From: Rodentolepis nana
Lineage: Eukaryota; Platyhelminthes; Cestoda; Cyclophyllidea; Hymenolepididae
Length of the DNA stretch: 31,174 nucleotides
NCBI GenBank assembly: GCA_900617975.1
Contig: UZAE01000189.1
Span: 1 to 31,174 of the forward strand
Direction: 5' to 3'
Shown here: piece by piece, positions 1-20,332 of the stretch
Layout of the letters: each line of letters starts with the position of its first letter
Numbering within the stretch: position 1 is the stretch's first letter
Notes under the pieces: generated by a model
What the model saw: only the letters and a program-made list of their open reading frames with translations
The model's database searches: none
Told to the model about the DNA's origin: nothing
Program-made: the position numbers and the translations under genes

Positions 1-59
1 TTCATTAAAATATCATTAAGGTATTGTTAAACAATGTAGTGACTATTGATTGGTTGTAG

Positions 60-390
60 GGGTGTGCGATAGACTTACCTCCTCGTGGTGCACCATGGGC
101 AACGTATACTCATACGGCAAAAAAGTCTATTAACTGGCAGTTGAATTCTGATTTCGAACTACCATGACCCCACTGTATGCCATATTCGACCCCTTCAACA
201 GTACTCATCTCACCTTTTCTCTGCCTTTTTGTCTGTCTGTCTCTGTTACATCTGTGAATCATTATTCTGTCCCCCCCCCCTCTCGACACTTTGCCACTTT
301 AATGTTCCTCCTCTCCGTGAAACCCGAAGTCAGCTAAATGGCTAATGATAACTATCAAAACGCCTGCCATTTGAAATAAATAAATTGATT
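60..390 (+). repeat. Dispersed repeat, copy 1 (about 330 bp)
   Basis: This stretch matches 27543-27880 in the same orientation over its whole length, at roughly two-thirds identity by eye with small indels. Shared landmarks in the same order are ATAGACTTACCTCC / ATAGACTAACCTCC, CTCATAC.GGCAAAAA, CCATGACC, TCTCTGC.TTTTGTGTCTGT-like tracts, and GAAGTCAGCTA near the right end. No long reading frame is kept between the copies, so this looks like a non-coding interspersed element, not a gene duplication. Element ends are approximate; I see no clear terminal repeats or target-site duplication. The copy contains a C10 run at 271-280 that the second copy lacks. Confidence 0.75.
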
Positions 391-1016
391 GGCTGTTGGC
401 TGAGAGGTTCCTGCGCTCATCACCGCATTTGCTCCCTACGCGACAGCAACTTTGAGTCTGTCTGATTGCCCATTAGATTTCCTTGTTCAGCCATGTTAGG
501 GTTGTGCCCTCCACAAGTGCGCCACAAAACGATCAAGACGGTTGATCAAGTGTGGTGGAAGAATGGTGGTTCTGAGAAAGGAATCAGATCATCCGAAATT
601 CGAGCCTTCGGTAAATGATTATAACAGGCTATTCTAAGACTAAAGCAAGCTAGCATTGCCCAAACAACTTAACAAAGTAAGGCATCTGGATTTTCACCGG
701 AAACCACTTAACATCCCATAGAGCAAGCAATACATCATATAATGTAATTTCTGTTTGTCTAGCGACCAAGTGCTAGTTGAATGTCAAATTTACAATAACA
801 ATAGCCTAGCAGTTAAAAAGTGGTCAAGGGAAATAATGTGCATTGTTAGTTTTTTTTCGTATTTTATTCTAAACAAAAGTGAATTTCTATTCGAGGCCAT
901 CAAACGTGACTTAAGGCACAATAGTCAATATCTTAACTCCGGAAGAACAATTTATACCTCAATGGTAGTCCCCAATTCATCAGCTGGTTTAATCAATGGG
1001 CGCTTAGGCTAGTTAA

Positions 1017-1232
1017 GGATTTCGGCCTCTACTGGGTGAGTCAAGTGGAACTGTAGGTGAATTGTTGAGGTCAATAATTCATTTGCGAGAACTAATTAGC
1101 GGACGTCAATTTCATACTGCCCAAAACCAGTATCTCAGAGTCCTAGCTGATAAGATTTGGATGCAGATAGCTACATGTGATTTGGGACCAACCAGAATGA
1201 GAAACTATCGAACAGCTGCAATAGCAAATTAA
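1017..1232 (+). other. Unassigned 71-codon open frame
   Basis: The frame is open from just after a TAA at 1014-1016 to a TAA at 1230-1232. Its composition looks protein-like, with mixed charge and evenly placed hydrophobic residues (for example GELLRSIIHLRELISGRQ and LADKIWMQIA), but it has no start codon near its beginning, so it could only be coding as a spliced exon. I do not recognise the sequence. No partner exons were found. A chance open frame or a decayed element is equally possible. Confidence 0.2.
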
Positions 1233-2540
1233 TTAACTTTAAGATGTCCATTATATCTCGAGGTGAATCCTCTGACAATATAGTATGTGTCACTCTATAA
1301 ACAGCCATCAACGAAAAAAGCAGACAGCCAAGGCCGTAATGACATTAAAAATCGCCAGTTACAAACAAAATATGTTACGATGTTTAGGGTCAAGTCGACT
1401 AATCCGATGAGGTACGCTCTAACATGGCGTGCAAAGGATAGAGGAGATAAAAGAGTAACTTAGAGCTGTGGCCCCCTGGACTGATTAGGCCTACTTAGTA
1501 GTACGAGATATAGCTAACTGGGCTGTCAGTTAAAAAAAATTTTGCTAAATACATTTTAGTCCAACTGAGAATACCACTTTCTAAATAATTAACACTTAGG
1601 AATAATGTCACGAAGTGTTTATTTTTTGATGCAACGAAAGTATAAAAATACAAATCATTCGGAGTCAATTATTACAGTGTTGACTATCGCGGGGCAACTC
1701 GTAAAGAAGGTAGTGAATTGATCGACGGAGTTTAGCAGGATCAAGAGCTGAAAGAAACAACATTAATGACTATGAGTCATCACAAAAACAATGTCAATAA
1801 TTAAATAAAAGACTACTCTACTATGGAACAGGAAGAGGTAATGGGCGAATGACTGCACAGGGAGAAGAAGAAAAAGGAATGAAGACACGTCTACCTCGAT
1901 TAGGACATGGAGTGGCTGAGAGTGCAGTCAAACGACAAGAGAGACAAAATGGCATCACATTATGTAGTCACTTTTTCTATCCATTGAAATAAACAGTAGA
2001 GATACATATATATCTCAGGGAAAATTAAGGACAAAATGCTAAAGTAACAATTCTCAAGAAACTGTTTAAGAAGTCGGTGAATTACTATTTTCCCCAAGAC
2101 ATGACAGGGGAGATGACCTCAATATCATCCAAGAAATTAAAAAAAACAAGTATTTCAAGATAAATTAATATTAGGGGTCTAATATTTCAGGGTATAGTAA
2201 TGTTATGTAATGGAAAGAGACTAAGAATAGCAGGTAGAGATGTGAATAAATAGGAAGGATTAACTTGCATAAAAAATAAACAATACCGAAGTAACAAAAA
2301 AACTAGGTTGTTTTTTCTTATGAAACGCGGATAACAAGCCGAGTAGGATCCAAGATTTTTATGACTGGACTGGTAATCTGCAATCTGTGTGCAGTAAAAG
2401 AAGTCGATCGTTGCAGTACTTTACAGTAATTTAACTATACCAAATTGTTCTTTATTGAATAGACGGTAAGCAGACTGTTAGAGTTAGAAGTTTATCGAAC
2501 ATGACATTATGAAGAAAAGTAAGTAGAACCCTGATAGCAA

Positions 2541-2558
2541 ATTGGAAACGTTTCCAAT
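2541..2558. repeat. Perfect 18-bp palindrome
   Basis: ATTGGAAACGTTTCCAAT equals its own reverse complement. It lies about 200 bases past the end of the bL33m-like frame on that gene's 3' side. A perfect 18-base palindrome that is not simple AT repeat is uncommon by chance in a window of this size, but no function can be assigned. Confidence 0.6.
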
Positions 2559-2766
2559 GCGAATCCCCACCCCTCTCTCCTCCAGTTTACATTTTTAATT
2601 TTCACACGGGAAGGCGAAATTATAAAGCCCCAATAGTATCGTCTTCAGGATTTAGAATGAGGACGATGCCAGTATTAATTTCGAAAGCAAGTAAAATGAT
2701 CATGGTGGAAGTAATCTTGTGTCCAATTTTCCTCGATTTAAATTAATTAGGCAAGAATCCATTAAT

Positions 2767-2967
2767 TTAGGTCTTCTTAAGGTGTCGAACTTTCTCTCCG
2801 ATTGATTTTTTGCCATTATCGTAAGTTAAAAGGAAAGATTTATCAAATTGTTGTTTTCCGTTGGGAATAAATAGTGGATCTAAACAAAAAGCCCGTTTAC
2901 AAAAAGAAACCACAATAAAATAATTAGCTGTTGGAACCCGTCTAAATATCGCCCTTGCTAAGCCCAT
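2767..2967 (-). CDS. Possible mitochondrial ribosomal protein bL33m (MRPL33-like)
   Basis: An uninterrupted 66-codon frame with its ATG at 2967-2965. Its length is close to the 65 residues of human MRPL33, and the layout is similar: a short basic start (MGLARAIFRRV), a hydrophobic strand ending in an FC pair (residues 28-29), then KSFLLTYD followed by a lysine-rich tail. In bL33m the matching parts are the FCFN strand and the KLTLLHYD strand. Similarity is patchy and judged by eye, so this is a candidate only. It is on the same strand as ITFG2 and starts 81 bases after the ITFG2 stop, close enough for a shared transcript resolved by trans-splicing; acceptor-like TTACAG and TTGTAG sites lie in the gap. 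The frame stays open upstream to the TTGTAG site. Alternatives are an unknown small protein or a chance frame in the ITFG2 3' UTR. Confidence 0.4.
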   Translation of the reverse strand: MGLARAIFRRVPTANYFIVVSFCKRAFCLDPLFIPNGKQQFDKSFLLTYDNGKKSIGEKVRHLKKT

Positions 2968-3048
2968 AATCCAAATTCTCTCATTGAATAGTTTAAATAA
3001 AGTTTTGTGCTACAACTAAAATACTGTAAGATTTGATTTTAGAGATTT

Positions 3049-4602
3049 TTAGTTTGCAACAATGAGCGAATAAAGAAAAGGCTGAAAGATATATTGTAGC
3101 CTACTTACGACCGAATCAGTAGACTTACAGTTTCCACTGAATTTCTTTAACCGTTCCAACAAATCTCTCTTTTCGTTAAGAGCTAACACGAGTGAATAAG
3201 CAGGAATTGAATTAACGTCCAGATTATGATAAATCAACATTGATTGTTGACAAGTGGAGTAGATCAGAACAGGCTCATTTCGCCCCGGAGACGTAGCCAT
3301 CCATCCAGCCATGAAAGCTTGACAGGATTGTCCAAGAGGAAAGTGTAAAATATCTCTCTCATAGTTGAAGATATATGTTGAACCATCCCAACAACAAACA
3401 GCCAATTCATCACTACCATCACCCTATGAAGAAGAATAAATTTCAGAGGTGTCATACAGTAAGGTCGAATTTCGAGAGTCCAAACAGTTCGCCATTCACG
3501 GGTAAATTCGCAGTCCAAATAGTCTCACTTTTCTGCAAATCCGCAGTAATTAAATGTATAGTTCCATCCGCCAAGCAAATTCCAATTGCACGATCGATTT
3601 CATTATGTGATCTGATCTTTAAATCTCCAATGATCCATGTTCGAGATTCACTATTTTGATGTGGAGCTTGTTTAGGTGGATGGTAAATCAGACTAGGGCT
3701 ATCAAGAAAGAATAAATACGACACCCAACAAATATTACCACACACTCCCACCATAAGATTCCAACTTCCTGGAGAGAAATGAGAAACCTCCACCCGGTTG
3801 TGAAGCTAGAATGAGGTTGTTTTGGTCTAGAGTTGAATGCAGACTTATTCGACTGATCTGGCCAGCTAACTCCCACTTTACCAAGAAAACAAGTTCATCC
3901 GGATTGCCCTCAGAAGTAGAAGGAGCCCATTTATAAAGACGGACTATACGGTCCGAGTAGGCTACCACCATTTCACAGGCTCCATCTTAATAGAAATTTC
4001 GATTAAAAAGCGCAAAATAATCCAACCCCCGTCCAGAATTCTGGCATCTTTAGCATTGCAAGCAATCTGCTGGGTGTGTATAAGCTTCGGCTTGGAGTCA
4101 CTAGCATTTAACGTGGCATCGAATATATAACACTTTGAATCAGCACAAAGGACCACAACCGATGGCTAAAGTAAAAAGTAATTGAATAAATTCATAAAAT
4201 TGATCACCTTATCCCTATAGCATAGTCGTCCAGCTGTTACGCAAGTTACCATATTAAGATCTCGACAGCTTTTCCACAATTTACCATACTTGAAAATCAA
4301 AAGCGAGCCTTTTGGGCAAATGGATTCCTGACTTGGATCGAGGTCTCCCAAGTCCCAATGGCCTAGAAGTAATTCTGTATCCTTAGAAATGTTACAAGAA
4401 GAAAATGAATAAAATATACTCCATCATTGTCGACGTCGTACAAATATAGGTTAGTGGAAGTCGTAGTTGTCGTATTTGGTATCTCTATTTTGTCGACGAA
4501 TGTGATGTTTCGAATCTATGAAATAAAAAATGTGGTTGCAAAATAGTTTAAAAAATTAATTGTATTTAAATCAGCTAAATGAAATAATATGCTTACATTC
4601 AT
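3049..4602 (-). CDS. ITFG2: ITFG2, KICSTOR complex subunit
   Basis: ITFG2 belongs to KICSTOR (with KPTN, SZT2 and C12orf66), which tethers GATOR1 to the lysosome so that amino-acid loss can switch off mTORC1. Exons, minus strand: 4602-4597, 4515-4420, 4381-4208, 4165-4027, 3985-3739, 3698-3458, 3423-3049. Together they give 425 residues against 447 in human. Matching family blocks, in order: YDVDNDG after the first strand; DGDGACEMVVAYSDRIVR (human DGDGCRELVVGYTDRVVR); LILASQPG; and LTGDGSDELAVCCWDGSTYI (human [20 protein letters not shown]). These are the FG-GAP-like blades of the beta-propeller. Six introns measure 81, 38, 42, 41, 40 and 34 bases. The first coding exon is only ATG-AAT and is the least certain part. 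The last exon holds an in-frame 27-base segment (3082-3108) bounded by GTAAGT and TTTCAG; I read it as coding because VSRLQYIFQPFLY fits the family C-terminus. Confidence 0.9.
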
Positions 4603-5422
4603 TTAATTTACAATCCTATTGGATGATGAAGGCGACCGGAGGGTATAGTCAATCAGAGCCTCAAGTATCTAGGTTAAATGGCAATAGGCTCGGAAAGTTT
4701 TAAGAGGTTTAAAATTTATGATGGAATTAAAAATATATGCATAAATAACCCACATCGATGGAGAAAATATACATTAACAAACAGAGCAAGAAATTATATA
4801 AATTATATTAAACTCTCATATGTTAACTCCAAAATGTATAAATACTATTTAATAAAAGATCGTGTGAGATTCAAGATATTTTCCATTTTTGTTAATATTT
4901 ATTTTAACATTTTGAACGACCTAGAGATATTGCTTTCTCTGATTGGTTGGTCTGTTTCCACTACAAGGATTTAATCATCTACAGTTGTATGTACTTTTAT
5001 CTGGAGTTCCAAGATGTACATGTTTCATAAGTCGTGCTTATGTCTTGATTGATGTTATGTTCTTGCTTCAATTGTGTTGTGAAGTGAAGTCTTTTTAAGT
5101 TCAAAATTGATATTAGTTTAGGTTTCACCCTTCTGTTCGATTATCTATTATTTTCTCCAATTTTTTTGTTTCTTGTATTTTTTAATTTAATGTTGAAATA
5201 TATTTTTTACTATGTGTTCACTTCATGCTCTTCATTGTACTTTATGATTTGTCCATTTATTTTGCTTTCTATCCACATTAATAGTAAGCTTAATTCTATT
5301 AGGTTCTATCAATTGTTTGGTTACAGTTAAATAGAAGTAAAGTAATCACTGTGTGTAATCTGTTTCTTGTCACCTTAAAATTTTCACTATCTTTATACTT
5401 AGGTACATTTTGAGTCTCAATC
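4603..5422. promoter_or_regulatory. Shared 5' region of ITFG2 and LAMTOR2
   Basis: These 820 bases separate the start codons of two genes that point away from each other. The sequence is very AT-rich. An open frame at 4678-4974 has the lysine, asparagine, isoleucine and tyrosine bias expected of random AT-rich DNA and is not called. The promoters of both genes must lie here or in upstream exons; no defined promoter element could be identified by eye. A possible acceptor (CTTAG) lies at about 5398-5402, just before the LAMTOR2 start, and could be a 5' UTR or trans-splice site. Confidence 0.4.
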
Positions 5423-5873
5423 ATGTTGAAATTGAGAGCATTGGCACGCTATCTTGAACGCGTTAAAAGCGATGGAGTGCAATCAATTATGATCTTTAGC
5501 ACTGAAGGAGTTCCTCTTACCCAGTGCGGAGCCGATTTGAGTTCCTGCAAAACAACGGCTGCAATTGTATCCAATGTTTGGAGTCTGTACCAACGTCAAC
5601 TTGCTATGAATGAATCTGCAAGTTTAATCGTGACCTAATCAGAGCACGGTTTTTATTTGCTCAAGCTTGACATGAATTCCTCCCTTTCAGGATACAATGC
5701 AAGACGTTATTGTTGAAATGACTAACGCACGACTTGTTTTCACCAAAGTGGCCAATTTTATAATATGCCTGACCACCACAAAAGACATGAATCTTGGTTT
5801 GATGCGTGCCAAGGTTAATCTGCTAGCAGAAAATCTCCAAGAACCTCTTTTCTCCCTCACAGCCAACGATTAA
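5423..5873 (+). CDS. LAMTOR2: LAMTOR2 (p14), Ragulator roadblock subunit
   Basis: LAMTOR2 is a roadblock/LC7 protein. It pairs with LAMTOR3 in the Ragulator scaffold, which holds Rag GTPases on the lysosome and helps activate mTORC1 when amino acids are present. Exons 5423-5629 and 5691-5873 give 129 residues (human 125), joined in phase 0 across a 61-base intron with a GTGACC donor and TTTCAG acceptor. Evidence: MLKLRALARYLERV, GVQSIMIFSTEGVPL, TAAIVSNVWSLY and FTKVANFIICL line up with human MLRPKALTQVL, GVQSTLLLNNEGSLL, TAAIASNIWAAY and ITRVANLLLCM. A few extra residues lie at the exon junction relative to human. Reading through the intron would stop after 71 codons and lose the second half of the roadblock fold. 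Confidence 0.95.
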
Positions 5874-5965
5874 TTTCTCATTGCCTTCATTTTCTCCATT
5901 TTGTACATGCCTAAGGTTTATATATGAATGTATTTGTGCTAGTCGGCTTGTTATGTAAAATCATT

Positions 5966-5971
5966 AATAAA
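5966..5971 (+). terminator. Polyadenylation signal AATAAA of LAMTOR2
   Basis: A canonical AATAAA lies 93 bases past the LAMTOR2 stop codon, with T-rich sequence after it. It is about 175 bases before the PCYT1 start codon, so the two same-strand genes are closely spaced. Confidence 0.6.
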
Positions 5972-6144
5972 ATGACATATTCCTTCTGAAGCCTCCAATT
6001 TTTGTGCCTGCTAAGTTGAGGTATTCTTTGTTGAAGCTTTCATGCATTTTTGAGTACATCTGTTATTAAATTGTTACGTCTCCTACCCTTCTTCTTGATG
6101 TGTCTTTATTTTCAGTTATATACAACAAACGATAGACCGCAATT

Positions 6145-17101
<10,957 letters not shown>

Positions 17102-18320
17102 TTTAAATTTTCTGTGTCTCTTCACTTTATTCTCCTACTCTTTTCTTTTACCAAGCATCAGATTTAAATAGAAAACAGCATTCGTTGTTTCCTTTCCCTT
17201 CAACTAGATACTCCACAAGGTCTTTCTTATACTTGGAAATAACTGGAGTCTATTTGATTTTTTTATGGATGCCTTAGTTTTTTTTACTTTGGGTTGGAAA
17301 GGAGGCTATAACAAATATGTATTGCGTTAAAGCAGTTTATTGCGAGAAGTCATTTTACTATGCTCAAATTATATGCAATTGTCTTCAAATCTGTCAGCTA
17401 TAGACATAGGCTTAAGGTTTTATTATATTAAGTGGTTCATTTTCGTTTCCCGATCCCTCTTAGGAAAGATAGACAATCAGAAGTGAAGAACAGTAGTTCA
17501 GCTTCTAGGTTACACGCAGTAGTTAGGCCAACCTTATTTTCATTAGGAAATCTATATGAGCAGCACGCAATGTAAATAGTACCAGTGACCTTGCTATTCT
17601 TTGGTAGGAGTTAATTCTTTTGCAGCCACTCCTCCCATTCAGCTGGGTCGATCAGTAACATGGGAGCATGTGTATAGCAGGGTTGCAAATCAAGTATTCC
17701 ATGAAAAGTCAGAGGGCTTTACATATCGAATTTGTATTCAAATCATAAAGATGGATTTTGGGTTTATGGGGGTTGGAAACCACAACTTGACAAGCTATTT
17801 TATAAGTTGAAAAAGAAAGTTATTTTCGTAAATCAAATGATGATTTACAGGGAGATATTTTCATTAAGTTTGACAGTCTTGCAAATCAAGTTAAAAATGC
17901 CAACAGATAAATTAACACCATTTTTCTCGAAGTCAAAGCAGCACCCATTCTTTACAATTGGGAAGATACCTGATATTTTAAAGACATTTTTGATAGATTA
18001 AAACATTGCACATTAAAAACACAAATATTTAATTTAATGCTTGAACATGGTTTCGAGTATTTGCCGCGTTAGAAATAATTTTTTTAAAATAATGACTTCA
18101 TGCTTCAGGAATTAAAATAATGTCTGTGAATTAAACATATATATATATATATATATATCAGTTATTTTATTAGTCAAACATAGTTTATTGAACATTAATA
18201 AATGCAAGTAATTTCGAATATGTTTACATAGAGACCAATGAAACCATACATTTGCATTTTTTAGCATGTAGATTATCTTGTGTTGGATGTAAATTATATT
18301 GATTTAATATATTAGGTGAA
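17102..18320. other. Intergenic region between PCYT1 and CCDC96
   Basis: It holds the PCYT1 3' UTR (no canonical AATAAA was seen close to the stop) and the 5' flank of CCDC96. Open frames at 17601-17810 and 17732-18001 have no recognisable similarity. An (AT)n tract lies at 18137-18158. A TATTAG acceptor-like site ends at 18315, just before the CCDC96 start, and could be a 5' UTR or trans-splice acceptor. Confidence 0.5.
18137..18158. repeat. (AT)n microsatellite
   Basis: Twenty-two bases of alternating AT about 160 bases upstream of the CCDC96 start codon. Confidence 0.85.
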
Positions 18321-20156
18321 ATGGAAGATAACCCAGAGGGTCACATCGAAGGAGAGCAAGAAGATAAAGGTTAGATTTTATTTAATAGCAAATCTCGATA
18401 TTTGTATGTGTTAGTAATTGCTTAATACGACAAGAAATCTAGCCATTTCCGCTTTAATTTATTTCCATGGATATATTTTCAAGATGCACCTCGGGAGCCA
18501 ACTGAAACTAAAAGTGAAACTGTGAATGCAGAAGACAATTCTCAGTTGATCTTATCAAATAACGAAATTCCACACGAGGATGAAGTATTGCAACAGGATC
18601 ATCTCACTCAAGATTATAAAAAATCTCTAAAGAATGAAGAAATGTCTACCGATAAAAGTGTTCTACCTGAAGAAATGAATATTACTCAAGCAGAGAATCA
18701 AGCGAAATCGGAGATTTCTGAGGACATTGGAAAACCTGAAATGTCCACCGAAAAAAGTGTTCCACCTGAAGAAATGAACATTACTCAAGTGGTGAATAAA
18801 GAGAAATCCGAGATTTCTGAAGACATTGAAAAACCTGAAGTGTCTACTGAAAAAAGTGTTCCACCTGAAGAAATTAATATTATTCAAGCGGTGGATAAGG
18901 CAAAATCGGAGATTTCTGAGGACATTGAGAAACCTGAAATGTCTGCCGATAAAAGTGTTCCACCTGAAGAAATTAATATTATTCAAGCGGTGGATAAAGC
19001 GAAATCCGAGATTTCTGAAGACATTGAAAAACCTGAAGAAATTTCGGAGAAATTGGAAAGTACATATCCGTTCAATGAAGATGTTGACCAAAGCCTTAAC
19101 CCCTCGGAATCCGTCTCCACTATTGATTCAGCTCAGGAACAACGTAGACTGGACCTAATAAATCAACAGAATGAATTGCTTGAACGTCAGCGTAAGGCTG
19201 CACAGTTTAACATCCAACTTCAGACCATTCTCTCAAACCACTTTCGCCGGAAGAGGGCTGATACTGGTGAAATCGCCCGTTCCCACCATGATAGCAGGAC
19301 AAGCAGTGTTATATCTATCGGTATAGATCACTCCATGGAATATGCTAAGCACATAAAGACTTTAAATCAAATTAAGAAACAGTATTCTGAACAAAAAGAA
19401 AGACTCGATGCTGAAATATCTTCTATTAAGAAGCTGTCTGAGGAAAAAATTGCCGAAGCTACTAAGACACATGGGGAGCTTGTTGATTTCATACTGAATC
19501 AAGCAAGTCAAGCCATTAGCTCTAAAACCGGCCGTGTTTATCCAGTCAATATCTACAAGGATTTGGTCGATTCGTGGCAAAAGAAGAATTCCACTATAAC
19601 AGCAGAGAGGTTAGAAAATATGAGGCTACAACGACAAGTAGAGAAGATTAAGGAAGTATTCAAGGCCTACGATCTTTCAGAGAGTCTCCATCTAATCGAT
19701 TTTGAACAGATGAAAATCGAAAATCAAACCTACAATGAGAAAATTGAAGAGAGGAATGAGGAAACCGGAAAATTGAAAAGGAAAATAAATAATACTGTCC
19801 AAATCCTCACGCATTCGAATGAAAAATTGAGTTCAAGTGAGGCAGGATTCTCTCAACTTAAAAAGCAACTCGACGAATTAACTGTTGAGTTGAATAGGGG
19901 TCGAGATTCCCTAGCAAAGTTGAAACAGAAACGTGATGCTTTGAGGGCAAGTTACACAGCAATGCAAAAGGCCTGTGGACTCCTTGGACAAACAGATATG
20001 CTTAGAGGCTTTGAAGAATCTGTCGATAAATTAGAAGCAAAGAAACAGGAACTTTTGAACCTAAAACAACAGACTAGAGAACTTCAAGAGAGAACTAAGC
20101 ATTATGAACAGCAAATATCAAGTATGCAAGGCGAAAAGTTGTCTATCCCAAATTAA
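18321..20156 (+). CDS. CCDC96: CCDC96/CFAP184, axonemal coiled-coil protein
   Basis: CCDC96 (CFAP184) works with CCDC113 in the axoneme of motile cilia, linking the base of radial spoke 3 to the nexin-dynein regulatory complex. Exons 18321-18369 and 18484-20156 give 573 residues (human 555), joined in phase 1 across a 114-base intron. The N-terminal part (to about residue 230) is Glu/Lys/Ser-rich and unstructured, and includes four tandem 33-residue repeats at residues 69-200. The C-terminal part is long coiled coil with the DUF4201 domain; from about residue 418, LHLIDFEQMKIENQTYNEKI followed by EERNEE is nearly the same as vertebrate CCDC96. A Glu-rich N-terminus before a DUF4201 coiled coil is the family layout. 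The paralogue CCDC113 shares this domain but lacks such an N-terminus, which favours CCDC96. It faces DCTN2 tail to tail, with 176 bases between stop codons. Confidence 0.88.
18639..19034 (+). repeat. Four tandem 99-bp coding repeats in CCDC96
   Basis: Units at 18639-18737, 18738-18836, 18837-18935 and 18936-19034. Each encodes 33 residues beginning E(M/V)S(T/A)(D/E)KSV and ending SEISEDI(E/G)KP. Units 3 and 4 are nearly identical (PEEINIIQAVDKAKSEISED in both), pointing to a recent duplication, whereas units 1 and 2 differ at about 8 to 10 positions from these. All units have the same length and frame, so copy number could vary without a frameshift. Confidence 0.95.
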
Positions 20157-20332
20157 ATTTAAAATAACAAAGGTTATATATAAATTTCACATCTCATTAT
20201 TAATTTAGTGCCGTTTTAACAAGTAAAGATGGGTATACAGAAGGAAAAAAAGGAAATCCATGTTTTGAGTTGAACAATACCACCAAGATAAAATGTAGCA
20301 AGCAATTCAGAGGAAAGTATGTGGATAGATGG

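Larger units (their letters stand above)
391..2766. other. Gene-poor region, no recognised gene
   Basis: Both strands were read and no exon of a family I recognise was found. Short open frames exist, for example a frame at 755-1012 and a 71-codon frame at 1017-1232 that lacks an ATG near its start, but neither resembles a known protein. The plus strand is purine-rich over about 1840-1940. A perfect 18-base palindrome lies at 2541-2558. The region may hold decayed transposon sequence or intergenic DNA. Confidence 0.5.

Noticed and set aside
3712..3785. A 19- or 25-base intron in ITFG2 ending at CTCTCCAG
   Set aside because: These would be too short. A 40-base intron (3699-3738) with a GTAATA donor and a strong TTCTTTCTTGATAG acceptor keeps frame and preserves the SQPGGGFSFL segment, which fits the family.
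4678..4974. A 98-codon plus-strand frame between ITFG2 and LAMTOR2
   Set aside because: Composition (Ile, Asn, Lys, Tyr) is what random AT-rich DNA gives, and no family similarity was seen.
17601..18001. Two overlapping frames in the PCYT1-CCDC96 gap
   Set aside because: No recognisable similarity; low-complexity second half; no start or splice structure that joins them to a gene.
18663..19091. A 142-codon frame on the minus strand, rich in Phe, Arg, Asn and His
   Set aside because: It is the antisense shadow of the CCDC96 tandem repeats; its repeated pattern simply mirrors the coding repeats.
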